Part shown: positions 32,897 to 41,770 of the stretch, piece by piece | Position numbering within the stretch: position 1 is the stretch's first letter | Layout: each line of letters begins with the position of its first letter | Assembly (NCBI RefSeq): GCF_022919135.1 | Contig: NZ_CP095049.1 | Coordinates: 2,298,501-2,362,500, forward strand | Source: Hymenobacter cellulosivorans | GTDB taxonomy: Bacteria > Bacteroidota > Bacteroidia > Cytophagales > Hymenobacteraceae | DNA length: 64,000 nucleotides | Direction: 5' to 3' | The notes under the pieces: model-generated | Databases searched by the model: none | The model's input: only the letters and a program-made list of their open reading frames with translations | Told to the model about the DNA's origin: nothing | Made by a program: the position numbers and the translations under genes

Positions 32897-35800
32897 TCAA
32901 TGCGCCACCAACTCCCGTTTTTCCCGCGCTTTCTCTACCTCCGCCGGTTCATCGTCCTCCAGGTTTTTCACCTTTTCCAGCGAAGCAAACAGCACGTAGA
33001 GCCCGGGGATGAGCACCATGCCGAAGAGTGTGCCGATGAGCATACCGCCCGCCGCGGCCGTGCCGATGGAGCGGTTACCCAAAGCCCCGGCCCCACTGGC
33101 AATAACCAGCGGAATCAGGCCGGCAATGAAGGCAAAGGAGGTCATCAGAATGGGGCGCAGGCGGGACACGGCGCCTTCCACAGCGGCATCCAGCACTGCA
33201 GCTCCAGCCCGGCGCCGCTGCTCGGCAAACTCGATGATGAGAATGGCGTTTTTGCCAAGCAAGCCCACGAGCATTACCAGAGCCACCTGGGCGTAGATGT
33301 TGTTTTCCAGGCCCAGTAGCTTCAGACTAAGGAAGGCCCCGAAGATGCCGGTGGGCAAACTCAGCAGCACGGGCAGGGGCAACAGCAGGCTTTCGTACTG
33401 AGCCGCCAGCAGCAAGTACACGAAGATGAGCACCACCCCGAACACGTACAGGGCCTGGTCGCCGCTCAGGATTTGCTCCCGCGTCATGCCACTCCACTCG
33501 TAGGCGTAGCCCCGGGGCAGCTCCTTGGCGGCCACGCGTTCAATAGCCGTAATGGCGTCGCCCGACGAGAAGCCGGGGGCCGCGTCGCCGTTGAGCATGG
33601 CCGAGGTATACATGTTGTAGCGCGTGAGCTGGTCGGGGCCGAAGACGCGCTCCAGCCTGACGAAGGTGGAGAAGGGCACCATCTCGCCCCGGTCGTTTTT
33701 CACGTGCAAAGCCAGCAGGTCTTCGGGCTTGGTGCGGTAGTCGGGCCCGGCCTGCACCATTACCTTGTACATCTGCCCGAAGCGGATGAAGTTGGAGGCG
33801 TAGTAGCTGCCCATCAGCGTCTGCAGGGTGCTCATGGCCGCATCGATGGTTACGCCCTTCTTAGCGGCCATGTCCTGGTCGACGTGAATCAGGTACTGCG
33901 GGAAGTTGGGGTCGAAAGAGGTAAAGGCCCCGCCAATGGCCGGGTCCTGGCGCAGGGCGGTAAGGAAGGTCTGCGACACGGAAGCGGTTTTCTGCAAGTC
34001 ACCGGTACCCGACTTGTCGAGCAGGCGTAGTTCGAAGCCGCTGCTGTTGCCGAAGCCCGGCACCGTAGGCGGGGGCAGAAACTGAATGTCGGCGTCGCTG
34101 ATGCCCTTGGTTTTTTCTTCCAGCTCGGCAATGAACTCGGCTACCGACTGCTCCCGCTCGTCCCAGGGCTTGAGGTTAATCATGCCCATGCCGTAGCTGG
34201 AGCCGGCCACTTCGTTTACCAAGCTGTAGCCCGCCAGCGTCGACACCGACTCTACCGGGCCCAGCTTACTAGCAATGCGTTGCACCTCGTCGAGCACGGC
34301 CTCGGTGCGCTCCACGGTGGCGCCGGCGGGCGTGGTCACGTTCACGTATACCATGCCCTGGTCTTCGGTCGGGATAAAGCCCGCGGGCAGAACCTTGTTT
34401 ATGCCCCAGGTAGCCGCGCAGAAGCCCAGCAGCACGAGCAGCGTCACCAGCCGCCGGCCAGCAATGGCACGCAGCAGGCCCTGGTAGCGGCCCGACAAAG
34501 CATCGTAGCGTTGGTTGAAACCCGCAAAGAAGCGGTTTATCAGTCCCTTGGGCTCCCTGCCTGCCGCTACCGGCGTGTGCTTGAGCAGCAACGCGCACAG
34601 GGCCGGCGTCAACGTCACGGCATTGATGCCCGAAATGACAATGGCAATGGCCAGGGTAAGCGAGAATTGCCGGTAGAACACGCCCACCGGCCCGTCCATA
34701 AAGGAAACCGGGATGAATACGGCCGACATCACCAGGGTAATGGCAATGAGGGAAGAACTGATTTCGCCCATGGCCTCGAAGGTGGCCTCGCGAGCGGGCA
34801 GGTGCTTTTCCTGCATCTTGGCGTGCACGGCCTCGACCACCACAATGGCATTGTCGACCACGATGCCGATGGCCAGTACCAGGGCAAATAGCGTGAGCAG
34901 GTTGATGCTAAAGCCCAGCGTCTGCATAAAGAACAGGGTACCCACCAGCGCCACCGGCACCGCCAGCGCCGGAATCAGCGTGGAGCGCCAGTCCTGCAAA
35001 AACAGGTACACGATGATGAACACCAGCAAAAAGGCTTCGACGAGGGTGCGCAGTACTTCGTGAATACTCGCGTCAAGAAAGCGCGACACGTCGTAGGCAA
35101 TGCTGTACTTCATGCCGGGCGGAAAGGAGGTTTCCTGCAGCTCGGCCATGCGGGTTTTCACGTTGGCAATAACGTCGGACGCGTTGGAGCCGGGGCGCTG
35201 CTTGAGCATGATGGCCGCCGAGGGCTTGCCGTCGGTTTTGGAAGCCATGCCGTAGGTCAGGGAGCCAAATTCCACGTCGGCTACCTCGCGTAGGCGCAGC
35301 ACCGAGCCGTCGGCGTTGGCCCGCACCACGATGTTGCGGTACTGGTCGGGTTCAAACAGCTTGCCCGTGTAGCGCAGCACGTACTGCATCGACTGGGACT
35401 TGTCGGCTCCCGAGCTTTCCCCCGATTTGCCCGGCGCGGCTTCCACGTTCTGGGCCCGGATAGCGGCCACCACCTCGTCGGTGCCCACATTGTAGGCCGC
35501 CATACGGTCGGGCTTGAGCCACACCCGCATCGAGTACTCGCGGGAGCCCATGATTTCGGCAAAGCCCACGCCATCGATGCGCTTGAGCTCCTGCAACACG
35601 TTGATGTCGGCGAAGTTGTAAATGAACTTCTCGCCGGCCGCCTTGTCGTCGCTGGTGATGTTGAGGTAGAGCAGCATGGAGTTTACCTCCTTCTCCGTCG
35701 TTACCCCGGCCTTGATGACTTCCTCGGGTAGCTCGTCGAGAATGGTCGTCACGCGGTTCTGTACGCCCACGGCGGCCAGGTCAGGGTCGGTGCCCACCTT

Positions 35801-36082
35801 GAAAAACACCGTAATGAGCGTCACCCCGTTGTTGGAACTCACCGAGTTCATGTAGGTCATGCCCGGCACGCCGTTGATGGCGCGCTCCAGCGGGGTAGCC
35901 ACGGCCTTGGCGCACACCTCGGCGTTGGCCCCGGTGTACTTGGCCGTCACGGTCACCGACGGCGGCACGATGTCGGGAAACTGCGTGATGGGCAGCGTAA
36001 ACAGCGCCAGCGCGCCCAGCAGCACCAGAAACACCGAAATGACCAGCGAGAGAATCGGCCGGCGGATGAAGATATTGAACAT
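32897..36082 (-). CDS. RND efflux pump, HAE1 (AcrB) type
   Basis: The 1061-residue inner-membrane proton antiporter has the typical AcrB layout: a TM helix at the start (FIRRPILSLVISVFLVL), a large periplasmic loop, five TM helices with the proton-relay motif GIVVDNAIVVVEAV, a second loop and six TM helices (SGDQALYVFGVVLIFVYLLLA). The C-terminal GMVLIPGLYVLF also fits. The residues fit the hydrophobe/amphiphile family (drugs, detergents), not the heavy-metal (CusA) family. The operon order membrane-fusion protein, pump, outer-membrane factor is standard. A 200-bp spacer with a dispersed repeat separates it from the fusion-protein gene upstream. Confidence 0.96.
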   Translation of the reverse strand: MFNIFIRRPILSLVISVFLVLLGALALFTLPITQFPDIVPPSVTVTAKYTGANAEVCAKAVATPLERAINGVPGMTYMNSVSSNNGVTLITVFFKVGTDPDLAAVGVQNRVTTILDELPEEVIKAGVTTEKEVNSMLLYLNITSDDKAAGEKFIYNFADINVLQELKRIDGVGFAEIMGSREYSMRVWLKPDRMAAYNVGTDEVVAAIRAQNVEAAPGKSGESSGADKSQSMQYVLRYTGKLFEPDQYRNIVVRANADGSVLRLREVADVEFGSLTYGMASKTDGKPSAAIMLKQRPGSNASDVIANVKTRMAELQETSFPPGMKYSIAYDVSRFLDASIHEVLRTLVEAFLLVFIIVYLFLQDWRSTLIPALAVPVALVGTLFFMQTLGFSINLLTLFALVLAIGIVVDNAIVVVEAVHAKMQEKHLPAREATFEAMGEISSSLIAITLVMSAVFIPVSFMDGPVGVFYRQFSLTLAIAIVISGINAVTLTPALCALLLKHTPVAAGREPKGLINRFFAGFNQRYDALSGRYQGLLRAIAGRRLVTLLVLLGFCAATWGINKVLPAGFIPTEDQGMVYVNVTTPAGATVERTEAVLDEVQRIASKLGPVESVSTLAGYSLVNEVAGSSYGMGMINLKPWDEREQSVAEFIAELEEKTKGISDADIQFLPPPTVPGFGNSSGFELRLLDKSGTGDLQKTASVSQTFLTALRQDPAIGGAFTSFDPNFPQYLIHVDQDMAAKKGVTIDAAMSTLQTLMGSYYASNFIRFGQMYKVMVQAGPDYRTKPEDLLALHVKNDRGEMVPFSTFVRLERVFGPDQLTRYNMYTSAMLNGDAAPGFSSGDAITAIERVAAKELPRGYAYEWSGMTREQILSGDQALYVFGVVLIFVYLLLAAQYESLLLPLPVLLSLPTGIFGAFLSLKLLGLENNIYAQVALVMLVGLLGKNAILIIEFAEQRRRAGAAVLDAAVEGAVSRLRPILMTSFAFIAGLIPLVIASGAGALGNRSIGTAAAGGMLIGTLFGMVLIPGLYVLFASLEKVKNLEDDEPAEVEKAREKRELVAH

Positions 36083-36129
36083 GAATGTCGTTGTTAAAGC
36101 ACGCGAAAACGGAATGGCATGCGGCGGGG

Positions 36130-36250
36130 CGCCTCACCCCCGGCCCCCTCCGGAAAGGGAAGGCGCATCAAGCATTCTTGGGGAACCAAACGGAGCCCGC
36201 CAGGTGCCTCGGGCGTCTGCTTGCTGCGGAAAATGCTCGGCATGACAGCC
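36130..36250. repeat. Dispersed intergenic repeat, copy A
   Basis: The spacer between the RND pump and membrane-fusion genes contains a block that aligns with 40205-40310. Shared landmarks in order are CCGG-x-CC, a GAAA-AGG-AA patch, GCATCAAGCATTCTT, GGA-CCAAAC and AGGTGC. It ends with GGCATGACAG. Neither copy has coding potential. It behaves like a REP-type element. Confidence 0.72.
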
Positions 36251-36282
36251 CGTTACCAGAAGTGGCGGACCGCCCGGTGCTA

Positions 36283-37476
36283 CTACCGTGCGGCCAGCAG
36301 GGAATCCAGCACCACGGGGCGGGGGCTGATGCGCTGCCCGTTGCGCAGGCTCTGCACGCCTTCGTATACTACCTGCTCACCGGGTTTGAGGCCTTCTTTG
36401 ACCACGTAGAAGTCGCCGGTGCGGGTCTGGGGAGTGAAGTTGCGCATGTGCACCGCGCCGGCCTTGTCCACCACGTACACGTAGTTTTTGTCCTGGATTT
36501 CGAACACCGACTTCTGCGGCAAGAGCAGGGCCGCGGGCAGGTTGGTGGTCAGGCGGATGCGGCCCGAAGCGCCGTGCTTGAGTAGGCGTTTGGGGTTGGG
36601 GAAGCGCGCCCGGAACGCCAGGGAGCCGGTGTTAGGGTTGAATTCACTCTCGGTGGTTTCGATGCGGCCGGCCAGCGGATACGCCGAGCCGTCGGCCAGG
36701 GTGAGGCGTACCGAGTCGGAGTGGCGGTCGGGGTGCAGTTGGCGGGCCTTGGTGTAGCGCAGGTACTCGCCCTCGCCCACGTTGAAGTAGGCGTACACCT
36801 CCCGCAAATCGGACACGGTGGTGAGTAGGGTGCCTTCTTCCACTACGCTGCCCATCTTAAGCGGAATCCGGTCGATGATGCCGTTGAAGGGCGCGCGGAT
36901 AAGGGTGTAGCTCAGGTGCAGGCGGGCGGCGGCTTCCCCGGCCCGGGCCTCAGCCACACGGGCTTCAGCGTCTTTCACCTTGCTTGAAGCCAGAGCCAGC
37001 TCGGTTTTGGCAATGATGTTCTTCTCGACCAGCAACTGCACCCGGGTTAGCTCCACGCGGGCCGCCTGAGCCTGAGCCTGGGCACTGGCCAGCGCGGCCT
37101 GGGCCTGGCTGAGTTTGCTCTGGTAGGCACTGGCATTAAGCCGGAACAGGGGCTGGCCTTTCGTTACCGACCGGCCTTCGTCCACGTAAATCTGCTCCAG
37201 GAAGCCCGCCACCTGGGCCCGCACTTCCACGTTACGCACGGCCTGCACGTCGGCCACGTAGTCGTGAAACAGTTCCTGCTCCGTGGTTTTCAGCGTCACG
37301 ACGGGCAGCACTTCCGGCGCATCAGCCTTTTCCGGGTTCTTGCCATCCGCCGAGCAGCCGCTCAGGCCGGCGGCCAGCACCACGGCCAGGATACTGGTCC
37401 ACGGCCCCCGGGGGCGCGGCTTCGCCGGATTGTTCAGTCCTGAATACATGCGCGGTAGCAAACGGGTTGAGCTCAT
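36283..37476 (-). CDS. RND membrane-fusion protein (AcrA type)
   Basis: The 397-residue periplasmic adaptor has a lipoprotein signal (LAAGLSGC near residue 42), a biotinyl-lipoyl-like half (VRAQVAGFLEQIYVDEGRSV), an alpha-helical hairpin (AQAALASAQAQAQAARVEL), the second lipoyl half (LIRAPFNGIIDRIPLKMGS) and a beta-barrel/MP domain. It links the pump at 32897 with the outer-membrane factor at 31403. ATG 37476 gives a long leader of about 40 residues; ATG 37449 is an alternative that keeps the lipobox at a usual distance. Confidence 0.93.
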   Translation of the reverse strand: MSSTRLLPRMYSGLNNPAKPRPRGPWTSILAVVLAAGLSGCSADGKNPEKADAPEVLPVVTLKTTEQELFHDYVADVQAVRNVEVRAQVAGFLEQIYVDEGRSVTKGQPLFRLNASAYQSKLSQAQAALASAQAQAQAARVELTRVQLLVEKNIIAKTELALASSKVKDAEARVAEARAGEAAARLHLSYTLIRAPFNGIIDRIPLKMGSVVEEGTLLTTVSDLREVYAYFNVGEGEYLRYTKARQLHPDRHSDSVRLTLADGSAYPLAGRIETTESEFNPNTGSLAFRARFPNPKRLLKHGASGRIRLTTNLPAALLLPQKSVFEIQDKNYVYVVDKAGAVHMRNFTPQTRTGDFYVVKEGLKPGEQVVYEGVQSLRNGQRISPRPVVLDSLLAAR

Positions 37477-37497
37477 TATAGAGAAAGGAAAAGCAGG

Positions 37498-37764
37498 TTA
37501 GTGTTCGGCCAGGGCCGGACCAGCCGGCCCGGTTTGCAGCTGCACCAGCAGGCTGTCCTGCCGCTGTTGCTGCTGCTGGCACTGGGCCAGCAGGCGCTGG
37601 GTCAGGTGCAAGTCGGCGGTGGTGGCAGTCAGCTCGTCGTCTTCGGCGGGCCAGGGTTCGGGCCGGGCCGTCAGCAGCAACCCGTTCAGGCCCAACGACA
37701 GCACCAGCGCCCCGCCCAGCAGCAGGGCCAGCAGGTTAGTAGGCCGGGGAGAAGGAAGAGTCAT
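37498..37764 (-). CDS. Small single-TM protein at the head of the efflux genes
   Basis: From ATG 37764 the 88-residue product starts MTLPSPRPTNLLALLLGG, has one TM segment (about 9-32) and then a polar helical tail rich in Gln (QCQQQQQRQDSLL). An open frame extending to 37818 is less likely. It is 21 bp upstream of the membrane-fusion gene and downstream of the two-component genes, from which a terminator separates it. I do not recognise it. The position suggests an accessory or regulatory subunit of the pump. Confidence 0.6.
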   Translation of the reverse strand: MTLPSPRPTNLLALLLGGALVLSLGLNGLLLTARPEPWPAEDDELTATTADLHLTQRLLAQCQQQQQRQDSLLVQLQTGPAGPALAEH

Positions 37765-37851
37765 CGGAGTCGGGCAGGAGGCCAGGTGAAACGTGGCACA
37801 AAGGAGCCGCCCCGACATTAGAACGAGATGAGAACGGTATTAGAAAACATG

Positions 37852-37897
37852 AAAACGGGCTTCCTGCACCCTGTGAAGAGTGGTGGAAGCCCGTTTT
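37852..37897 (-). terminator. Hairpin between sensor kinase and efflux genes
   Basis: Perfect 13-bp stem (37852-37864 with 37885-37897) with a 20-base loop and T-rich flank in the minus direction. It falls between the kinase stop and the small TM gene, so the regulatory pair and the efflux genes may be separate transcripts or linked by read-through. Confidence 0.75.
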
Positions 37898-37922
37898 ACC
37901 GGCATTGCTAAGTAGGTTTGGC

Positions 37923-39305
37923 TTAAAGCGGAGCTGCCGGCAGCAGCACTGTGGCCGTGGTGCCCTGGCCGGGGGCCGAGGTAATTTCCAAGCGTCCCCC
38001 GTGACGCTGCACCACGCGCTGGGTCAGGGGCAGGCCCAGGCCGTAGCCGGGGCGGCCCAGGGCCGCCGAGGCCCGGTACAGGGGCTCGTAGATCTGGCGC
38101 AGCTCATCGGCCGACAAGCCGGGCCCGGCATCGGTGACGCGCACGCGCAAAGTGGCCACATCGGCGTAGGCCAGCTCGGTGCGTACGGGGCCGCTGGAGT
38201 ACTTGCCGGCGTTGTCGAGCAGGTTGAGCAGGGCCGTAACCAGCAGCTCGGCGTTGCCAGGCAGCATAAACAAGTCGGCGTCGGTTTCGGTCGGGAAGTC
38301 GCCGAAGGTGAGGCGCCACTCCCGGCCGGGGTACTTGGCGCGGGCAAACTCCAGGGCTTGGTTCAGGCACTCATCCAGGCGCACGGGGGCAAAGGCAGGC
38401 AGCGCGCCATCGGCTTTGGCCAGGTTCAGCAGGCCGGTAGTCAGGGCACTCAGGTGGCGGGCTGCCTCCAGGCCCTGGGCCAGGCTCTGGCGGGCCTCGG
38501 GCAGGGTGGTGTCGTATTCGAGGGCCGTTTCGAGGGTGCCGGTAAGGGTGGTGAGCGGAGTGCGGAGCTCGTGGGAGGCGTGGGCCAGAAAGCTCTTCTG
38601 GCCCTCAAACGCCTTTTCCAGGCCGGCCAGCATCGTATTAAAGGCGTGGGCCAGTTGGGCCAGCTCGTCGCGCCCATTGCCTTCCGCGAGGCGGCGGCCC
38701 AGGTTGGTGGCCGAGATGCGCCCGGCCTGCCGCGTGATGCGGGCCACGGGTTGCAGGGCCGAGCCGGCAAAAAACCAGCCGGCCAGAATGGTGAGCACCA
38801 GCGCGCCCACGTTGCCCAGCAGCAGCAGCAGCCCCAGCTGCCGCAACTGCGCCCAGCCCACCCGGTCTTCAGCCGACACAAAGATGCGGTAGGGCCCCGT
38901 CCCAGGTTCCTGCGAGAAAACCAGCCCAACGGACTCGCGGTGCCCGACGGCCGGATACACCACCACTTTGCCGGGCTGCAGGCCCGCCAGCCGGGCCCGG
39001 TTCACGTGCTGGCTAATGTGGTCGGCGCTGCTGTAGCGTAAGGAGTTGTCGGGGCCGTAGATGCTGATTTCTTCCTGGGGCAGGGTCAGCAGGTCGCCGC
39101 GGCGTAGGCTGCCCAGGATGCCGGTTTCGAGCTTGTGGGTGCGCACCAGCAGGCGGCCGGCCAGCAGACCGCTGTTGGTCAGGCGCTGCTCGAAGCGCTG
39201 GGCCCGCATAGTGGCGTTGAAATAGTAGATAAACGCCGAAAAGCTGACCTGGATGCCCAGCACCAGCAGCGTAAAGCGCAGCATCAGCTTGTTGCGAATC
39301 AGCAT
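37923..39305 (-). CDS. Sensor histidine kinase of an OmpR-type two-component system
   Basis: The 460-residue kinase (ATG 39305, MLIRNKLMLRFTLL) has two TM helices flanking a periplasmic sensor domain of about 125 residues, a HAMP domain and HisKA with HASHELRTPLTTL. Its HATPase domain has LLNLLDNAGKYS (N box), VTDAGPGLS (G1) and GYGLGLPLTQRVV (G2). It lies 16 bp downstream of its response regulator. The order regulator-kinase-efflux system resembles CusRS/AdeRS-type control of RND pumps, so sensing of pump substrates or envelope stress is a reasonable inference. Confidence 0.94.
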   Translation of the reverse strand: MLIRNKLMLRFTLLVLGIQVSFSAFIYYFNATMRAQRFEQRLTNSGLLAGRLLVRTHKLETGILGSLRRGDLLTLPQEEISIYGPDNSLRYSSADHISQHVNRARLAGLQPGKVVVYPAVGHRESVGLVFSQEPGTGPYRIFVSAEDRVGWAQLRQLGLLLLLGNVGALVLTILAGWFFAGSALQPVARITRQAGRISATNLGRRLAEGNGRDELAQLAHAFNTMLAGLEKAFEGQKSFLAHASHELRTPLTTLTGTLETALEYDTTLPEARQSLAQGLEAARHLSALTTGLLNLAKADGALPAFAPVRLDECLNQALEFARAKYPGREWRLTFGDFPTETDADLFMLPGNAELLVTALLNLLDNAGKYSSGPVRTELAYADVATLRVRVTDAGPGLSADELRQIYEPLYRASAALGRPGYGLGLPLTQRVVQRHGGRLEITSAPGQGTTATVLLPAAPL

Positions 39306-39321
39306 ATAGGCAACGGAAAGG

Positions 39322-39996
39322 TTACTGCTCGCGCATGACGTAGCCCATGCCCACAACGGTGTGAATCAGCTTGGGCGAGAAGTCGCGGTCAATCTTTTTG
39401 CGCAGGTAGCTCACGTACACGTCGATGACGTTGGTGGTAGTATCGAAGTCCAGCTCCCAGACCCGCTCGGCAATATCTACCCGCGACACGATGTGGCCCT
39501 GGTGGCGCAGCAGGTGCTCCAGCAAGGAGTACTCGCGGGTGGTCAGGTCGATGCGCTGCCCGGCCCGGGTCACGGTCTTCGACTCCAGGTTGAGTTCCAG
39601 GTCGGCCATGCGCAGCAGCTGGGGCACCCCGGTTTCGGCGTAGCGTTTGGTCAGGGCCCGGGCCCGCAGCAGCAGCTCCCGAAACGCGAAGGGTTTGGCC
39701 AGGTAGTCGTCGGCCCCGGCCTCGAAACCCGCTTCCTTGTCGGCCAGGCTGTCGAGGGCCGTCAGCATCAGCACCGGTATCCGGTGCCGGCCCGCCCGGA
39801 TAAAGCGGCACAGCTCTACCCCGTTGAGGTAGGGCAGGTTGATGTCGAGAATAACCAAATCGTAGGGTTGCTGCTGATACATCGACCAGCCCGTGCGCCC
39901 GTCGTAGGCCACGGTCAGCTCGTAGCCTTCGTGCTCAAACCCTTTTTTGATAAAGGAAGCCAATTGCGGCTCATCTTCAACCAGTAGTACTTTCAT
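39322..39996 (-). CDS. OmpR/PhoB-family response regulator
   Basis: From ATG 39996 the 224-residue product starts MKVLLVEDEPQLASF. The receiver domain has the acidic pair, phospho-Asp in LVILDINLPYLNG and the Lys in YLAKPFAFRELL. The C-terminal winged helix (Trans_reg_C) has LTTREYSLLEHLLRHQGHIVSR and VYVSYLRKKI. It lies just upstream of its kinase and probably drives the efflux genes. An open frame to 40050 lies in the promoter and was rejected. Confidence 0.95.
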   Translation of the reverse strand: MKVLLVEDEPQLASFIKKGFEHEGYELTVAYDGRTGWSMYQQQPYDLVILDINLPYLNGVELCRFIRAGRHRIPVLMLTALDSLADKEAGFEAGADDYLAKPFAFRELLLRARALTKRYAETGVPQLLRMADLELNLESKTVTRAGQRIDLTTREYSLLEHLLRHQGHIVSRVDIAERVWELDFDTTTNVIDVYVSYLRKKIDRDFSPKLIHTVVGMGYVMREQ

Positions 39997-40024
39997 AAGC
40001 AGCGTGACTATGCGGGGGCTCGGG

Positions 40025-40050
40025 CAAAAGTACGCAACCAGCCGACCCAA
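40025..40050 (-). promoter_or_regulatory. Candidate promoter of the response regulator
   Basis: On the minus strand TACTTTTG (40032-40025) exactly matches TAnnTTTG, with TTG (40050-40048) 15 bases upstream, slightly closer than usual. It is about 30 bases before the regulator ATG. Confidence 0.5.
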
Positions 40051-40204
40051 CTGTTGCCGAACTAGCCAGAGAAGCCACCGAGTCCCCGCTACGCCACCGG
40101 CCTAGGATCTGTGGACTAGAATCATAGATGTTGTCTTGATGCTTTCCAGGCCGTCATGCTGAGCGCAGCAGAGTCGAAGCATCTCTACCGCTTCGTTCTG
40201 GCAT

Positions 40205-40310
40205 TGCGCCTCCCGGCTCCTTTTCGAAAAAGGAATGTGCATCAAGCATTCTTTGAGGAGCCAAACAAAGCAGGAGAGGTGCTTAGCCAAGCATGGCATT
40301 CATGTAGCTT
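40205..40310. repeat. Dispersed intergenic repeat, copy B
   Basis: Second copy of the element at 36130-36250, sharing GCATCAAGCATTCTT and flanking blocks in the same order. A GTCATGCTGAGCGCAGCAGA-type end lies upstream at 40155-40175. Non-coding. Confidence 0.72.
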
Positions 40311-40384
40311 GCTTTTCACGGGGTTGAAGCCACGAAGCCAGTTCTACATCTTTTCACAGCTAAAAGATAAGCGACGGATGAGCG

Positions 40385-40467
40385 TTGTCTCCTAAAAATC
40401 GTAATGAGCAAATAAGGAGACAAGCTGCTTGTCTCCAAAAAACCAAAACGGCTAACTAAGGAGACAA
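40385..40467. promoter_or_regulatory. Array of four GGAGACAA sites (putative operator)
   Basis: TTGTCTCC at 40385-40392 and 40429-40436 and GGAGACAA at 40416-40423 and 40460-40467 form two identical units, TTGTCTCC-N23-GGAGACAA, 5 bases apart. The inner two sites also make a perfect inverted repeat. The last site ends 8 bases before the ATG of the XRE regulator gene, so autoregulation is likely by inference. Confidence 0.65.
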
Positions 40468-40475
40468 CTGCATCC

Positions 40476-41030
40476 ATGCCCCGTTATTCGACCCCCGCAC
40501 CTGCCCCGCATTATCTGGCACTCATTCGTAGTGGGCTGGGCCTGACCCAGGAGCAGCTGGCCGGCGCGTTAGGCGTGTCGCGCCACTTGGTCACGAAGAT
40601 AGAAGCCGGGCAGCGGGTATTGCCGCCTGCGGCCGGAATAATTTTGGCGTGGCTTACGCAAGCCTTGCCGCCGCCCGGTCCGCCCGCACCATTGCCACCC
40701 CTAAGCGCGGAGCAAGCCACGCCGCTGCACACCCGCGCCTCGGCCGTGGCCTACGAAACCCAGCAGCTGCTGCGGCGTCTGGAGCGGGGGCAGGCCCGGG
40801 CCCGCCGCGCCCTCGACTGGCTGCGTGCCGCCCCCCAGTTGCTAGCCACCTTGCCCGCCGAAAACAAAGAGCGACATCAACTCTGGATAGCCGCCACCAC
40901 AGCCGAGGCCGAGCAAGCCCTGGAAGGGGAAGGGAGCCCGGCGCTGCACCGGCTGCTGGAAGCACGCCTGGCCGGGCTACGGGCCGAGGCGGCCGTGCTG
41001 GCCGGGTATCTGAAGGAGCCGGTGGGATAG
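40476..41030 (+). CDS. XRE-family helix-turn-helix regulator
   Basis: The 184-residue protein has an N-terminal HTH_3 domain (about 12-65): LIRSGLGLTQEQLAGALGVS, then HLVTKIEAGQRVLPP. A proline-rich linker (about 68-80) joins a C-terminal helical domain (about 85-180) rich in Arg, Ala and Leu, which I cannot assign; it may mediate oligomerisation. The gene stands alone. Immediately upstream is a striking array of four GGAGACAA sites, likely its own operator. Confidence 0.88.
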   Translation: MPRYSTPAPAPHYLALIRSGLGLTQEQLAGALGVSRHLVTKIEAGQRVLPPAAGIILAWLTQALPPPGPPAPLPPLSAEQATPLHTRASAVAYETQQLLRRLERGQARARRALDWLRAAPQLLATLPAENKERHQLWIAATTAEAEQALEGEGSPALHRLLEARLAGLRAEAAVLAGYLKEPVG

Positions 41031-41087
41031 GGCGCGGTGAAGTAGTGGCTAAGACATCCTATGCGGGGCTCCTGGTGGTAGCATCAC

Positions 41088-41693
41088 TCACCACAACCGC
41101 GTAATCAGATAAAATAGCGCGCACAGCCCCAGCCACACCAACCAGGTATACCGTTGCCAGAAGGTTTTGGCCGCAGCCGCTGGGCGTTGCGTAGCCGGCG
41201 GAAGCAGTTGCTCCTGCGTTCGGTACTGGGCCCGAATAGCTTCCAGCCGCGGGCGCAGGTGGGCGGTGTCATAACCGTATTGCCTACGGTATTCCCGCAC
41301 TTCTTCCAAGGTAACCGATTCTAGCTCGTCGGACTCATCCCAGAAAAAGCGGTGCCACTCGGGCACGTAATAAAAGTCGTCTTCCTGACCATGTAGGCAG
41401 GCTCCGAGGCAGTGGGCAAGTTGCATGGCCACGCTGTAACGAGTACCTATTCCCGCCTCCTGCCCGAAAAATGATCTGGCGTGGGTGTAGGCCGAGCCGT
41501 CGGCATTCAGCCAAAACAGCAGTTCCCATTGTTGGCTGTCTTCATCGTATACCTGCACCTGCCCGGGCGTTTCTGCGCCTCCCAGCCGCACGTCCGGCAC
41601 TGTCTCCGTGCACGTTTCCCAGTCGGCGCTGGGTATCGGTAGCTCGGCCTGTAGGTTCTCATCAAATCGGCTTAGGTACAGGAAGTCTGCCAT
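41088..41693 (-). CDS. Tail-anchored protein of unknown function
   Basis: The 201-residue protein has no signal peptide; residues 1-165 are acidic and soluble, with many Trp/Tyr/Phe (YYVPEWHRFFWDE). A single TM helix near the C-terminus (YTWLVWLGLCALFYLI) suggests it is anchored facing the cytoplasm. I do not recognise a family. It converges on the XRE gene and is the last of a run of four small minus-strand orphan genes (41088-43472). Confidence 0.72.
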   Translation of the reverse strand: MADFLYLSRFDENLQAELPIPSADWETCTETVPDVRLGGAETPGQVQVYDEDSQQWELLFWLNADGSAYTHARSFFGQEAGIGTRYSVAMQLAHCLGACLHGQEDDFYYVPEWHRFFWDESDELESVTLEEVREYRRQYGYDTAHLRPRLEAIRAQYRTQEQLLPPATQRPAAAAKTFWQRYTWLVWLGLCALFYLITRLW

Positions 41694-41770
41694 GATACTT
41701 TAGTGTTGGAGTGGTGCGGAAGCGAAGAGTTGCACCGTGAGGCTTTGCACCCTGGTCCACTGGCTTTTTG

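Noticed and set aside
40155..40310. Possible coding frame (79 codons, plus) before the XRE gene
   Set aside because: It covers the dispersed repeat, which recurs in the efflux operon without an open frame.
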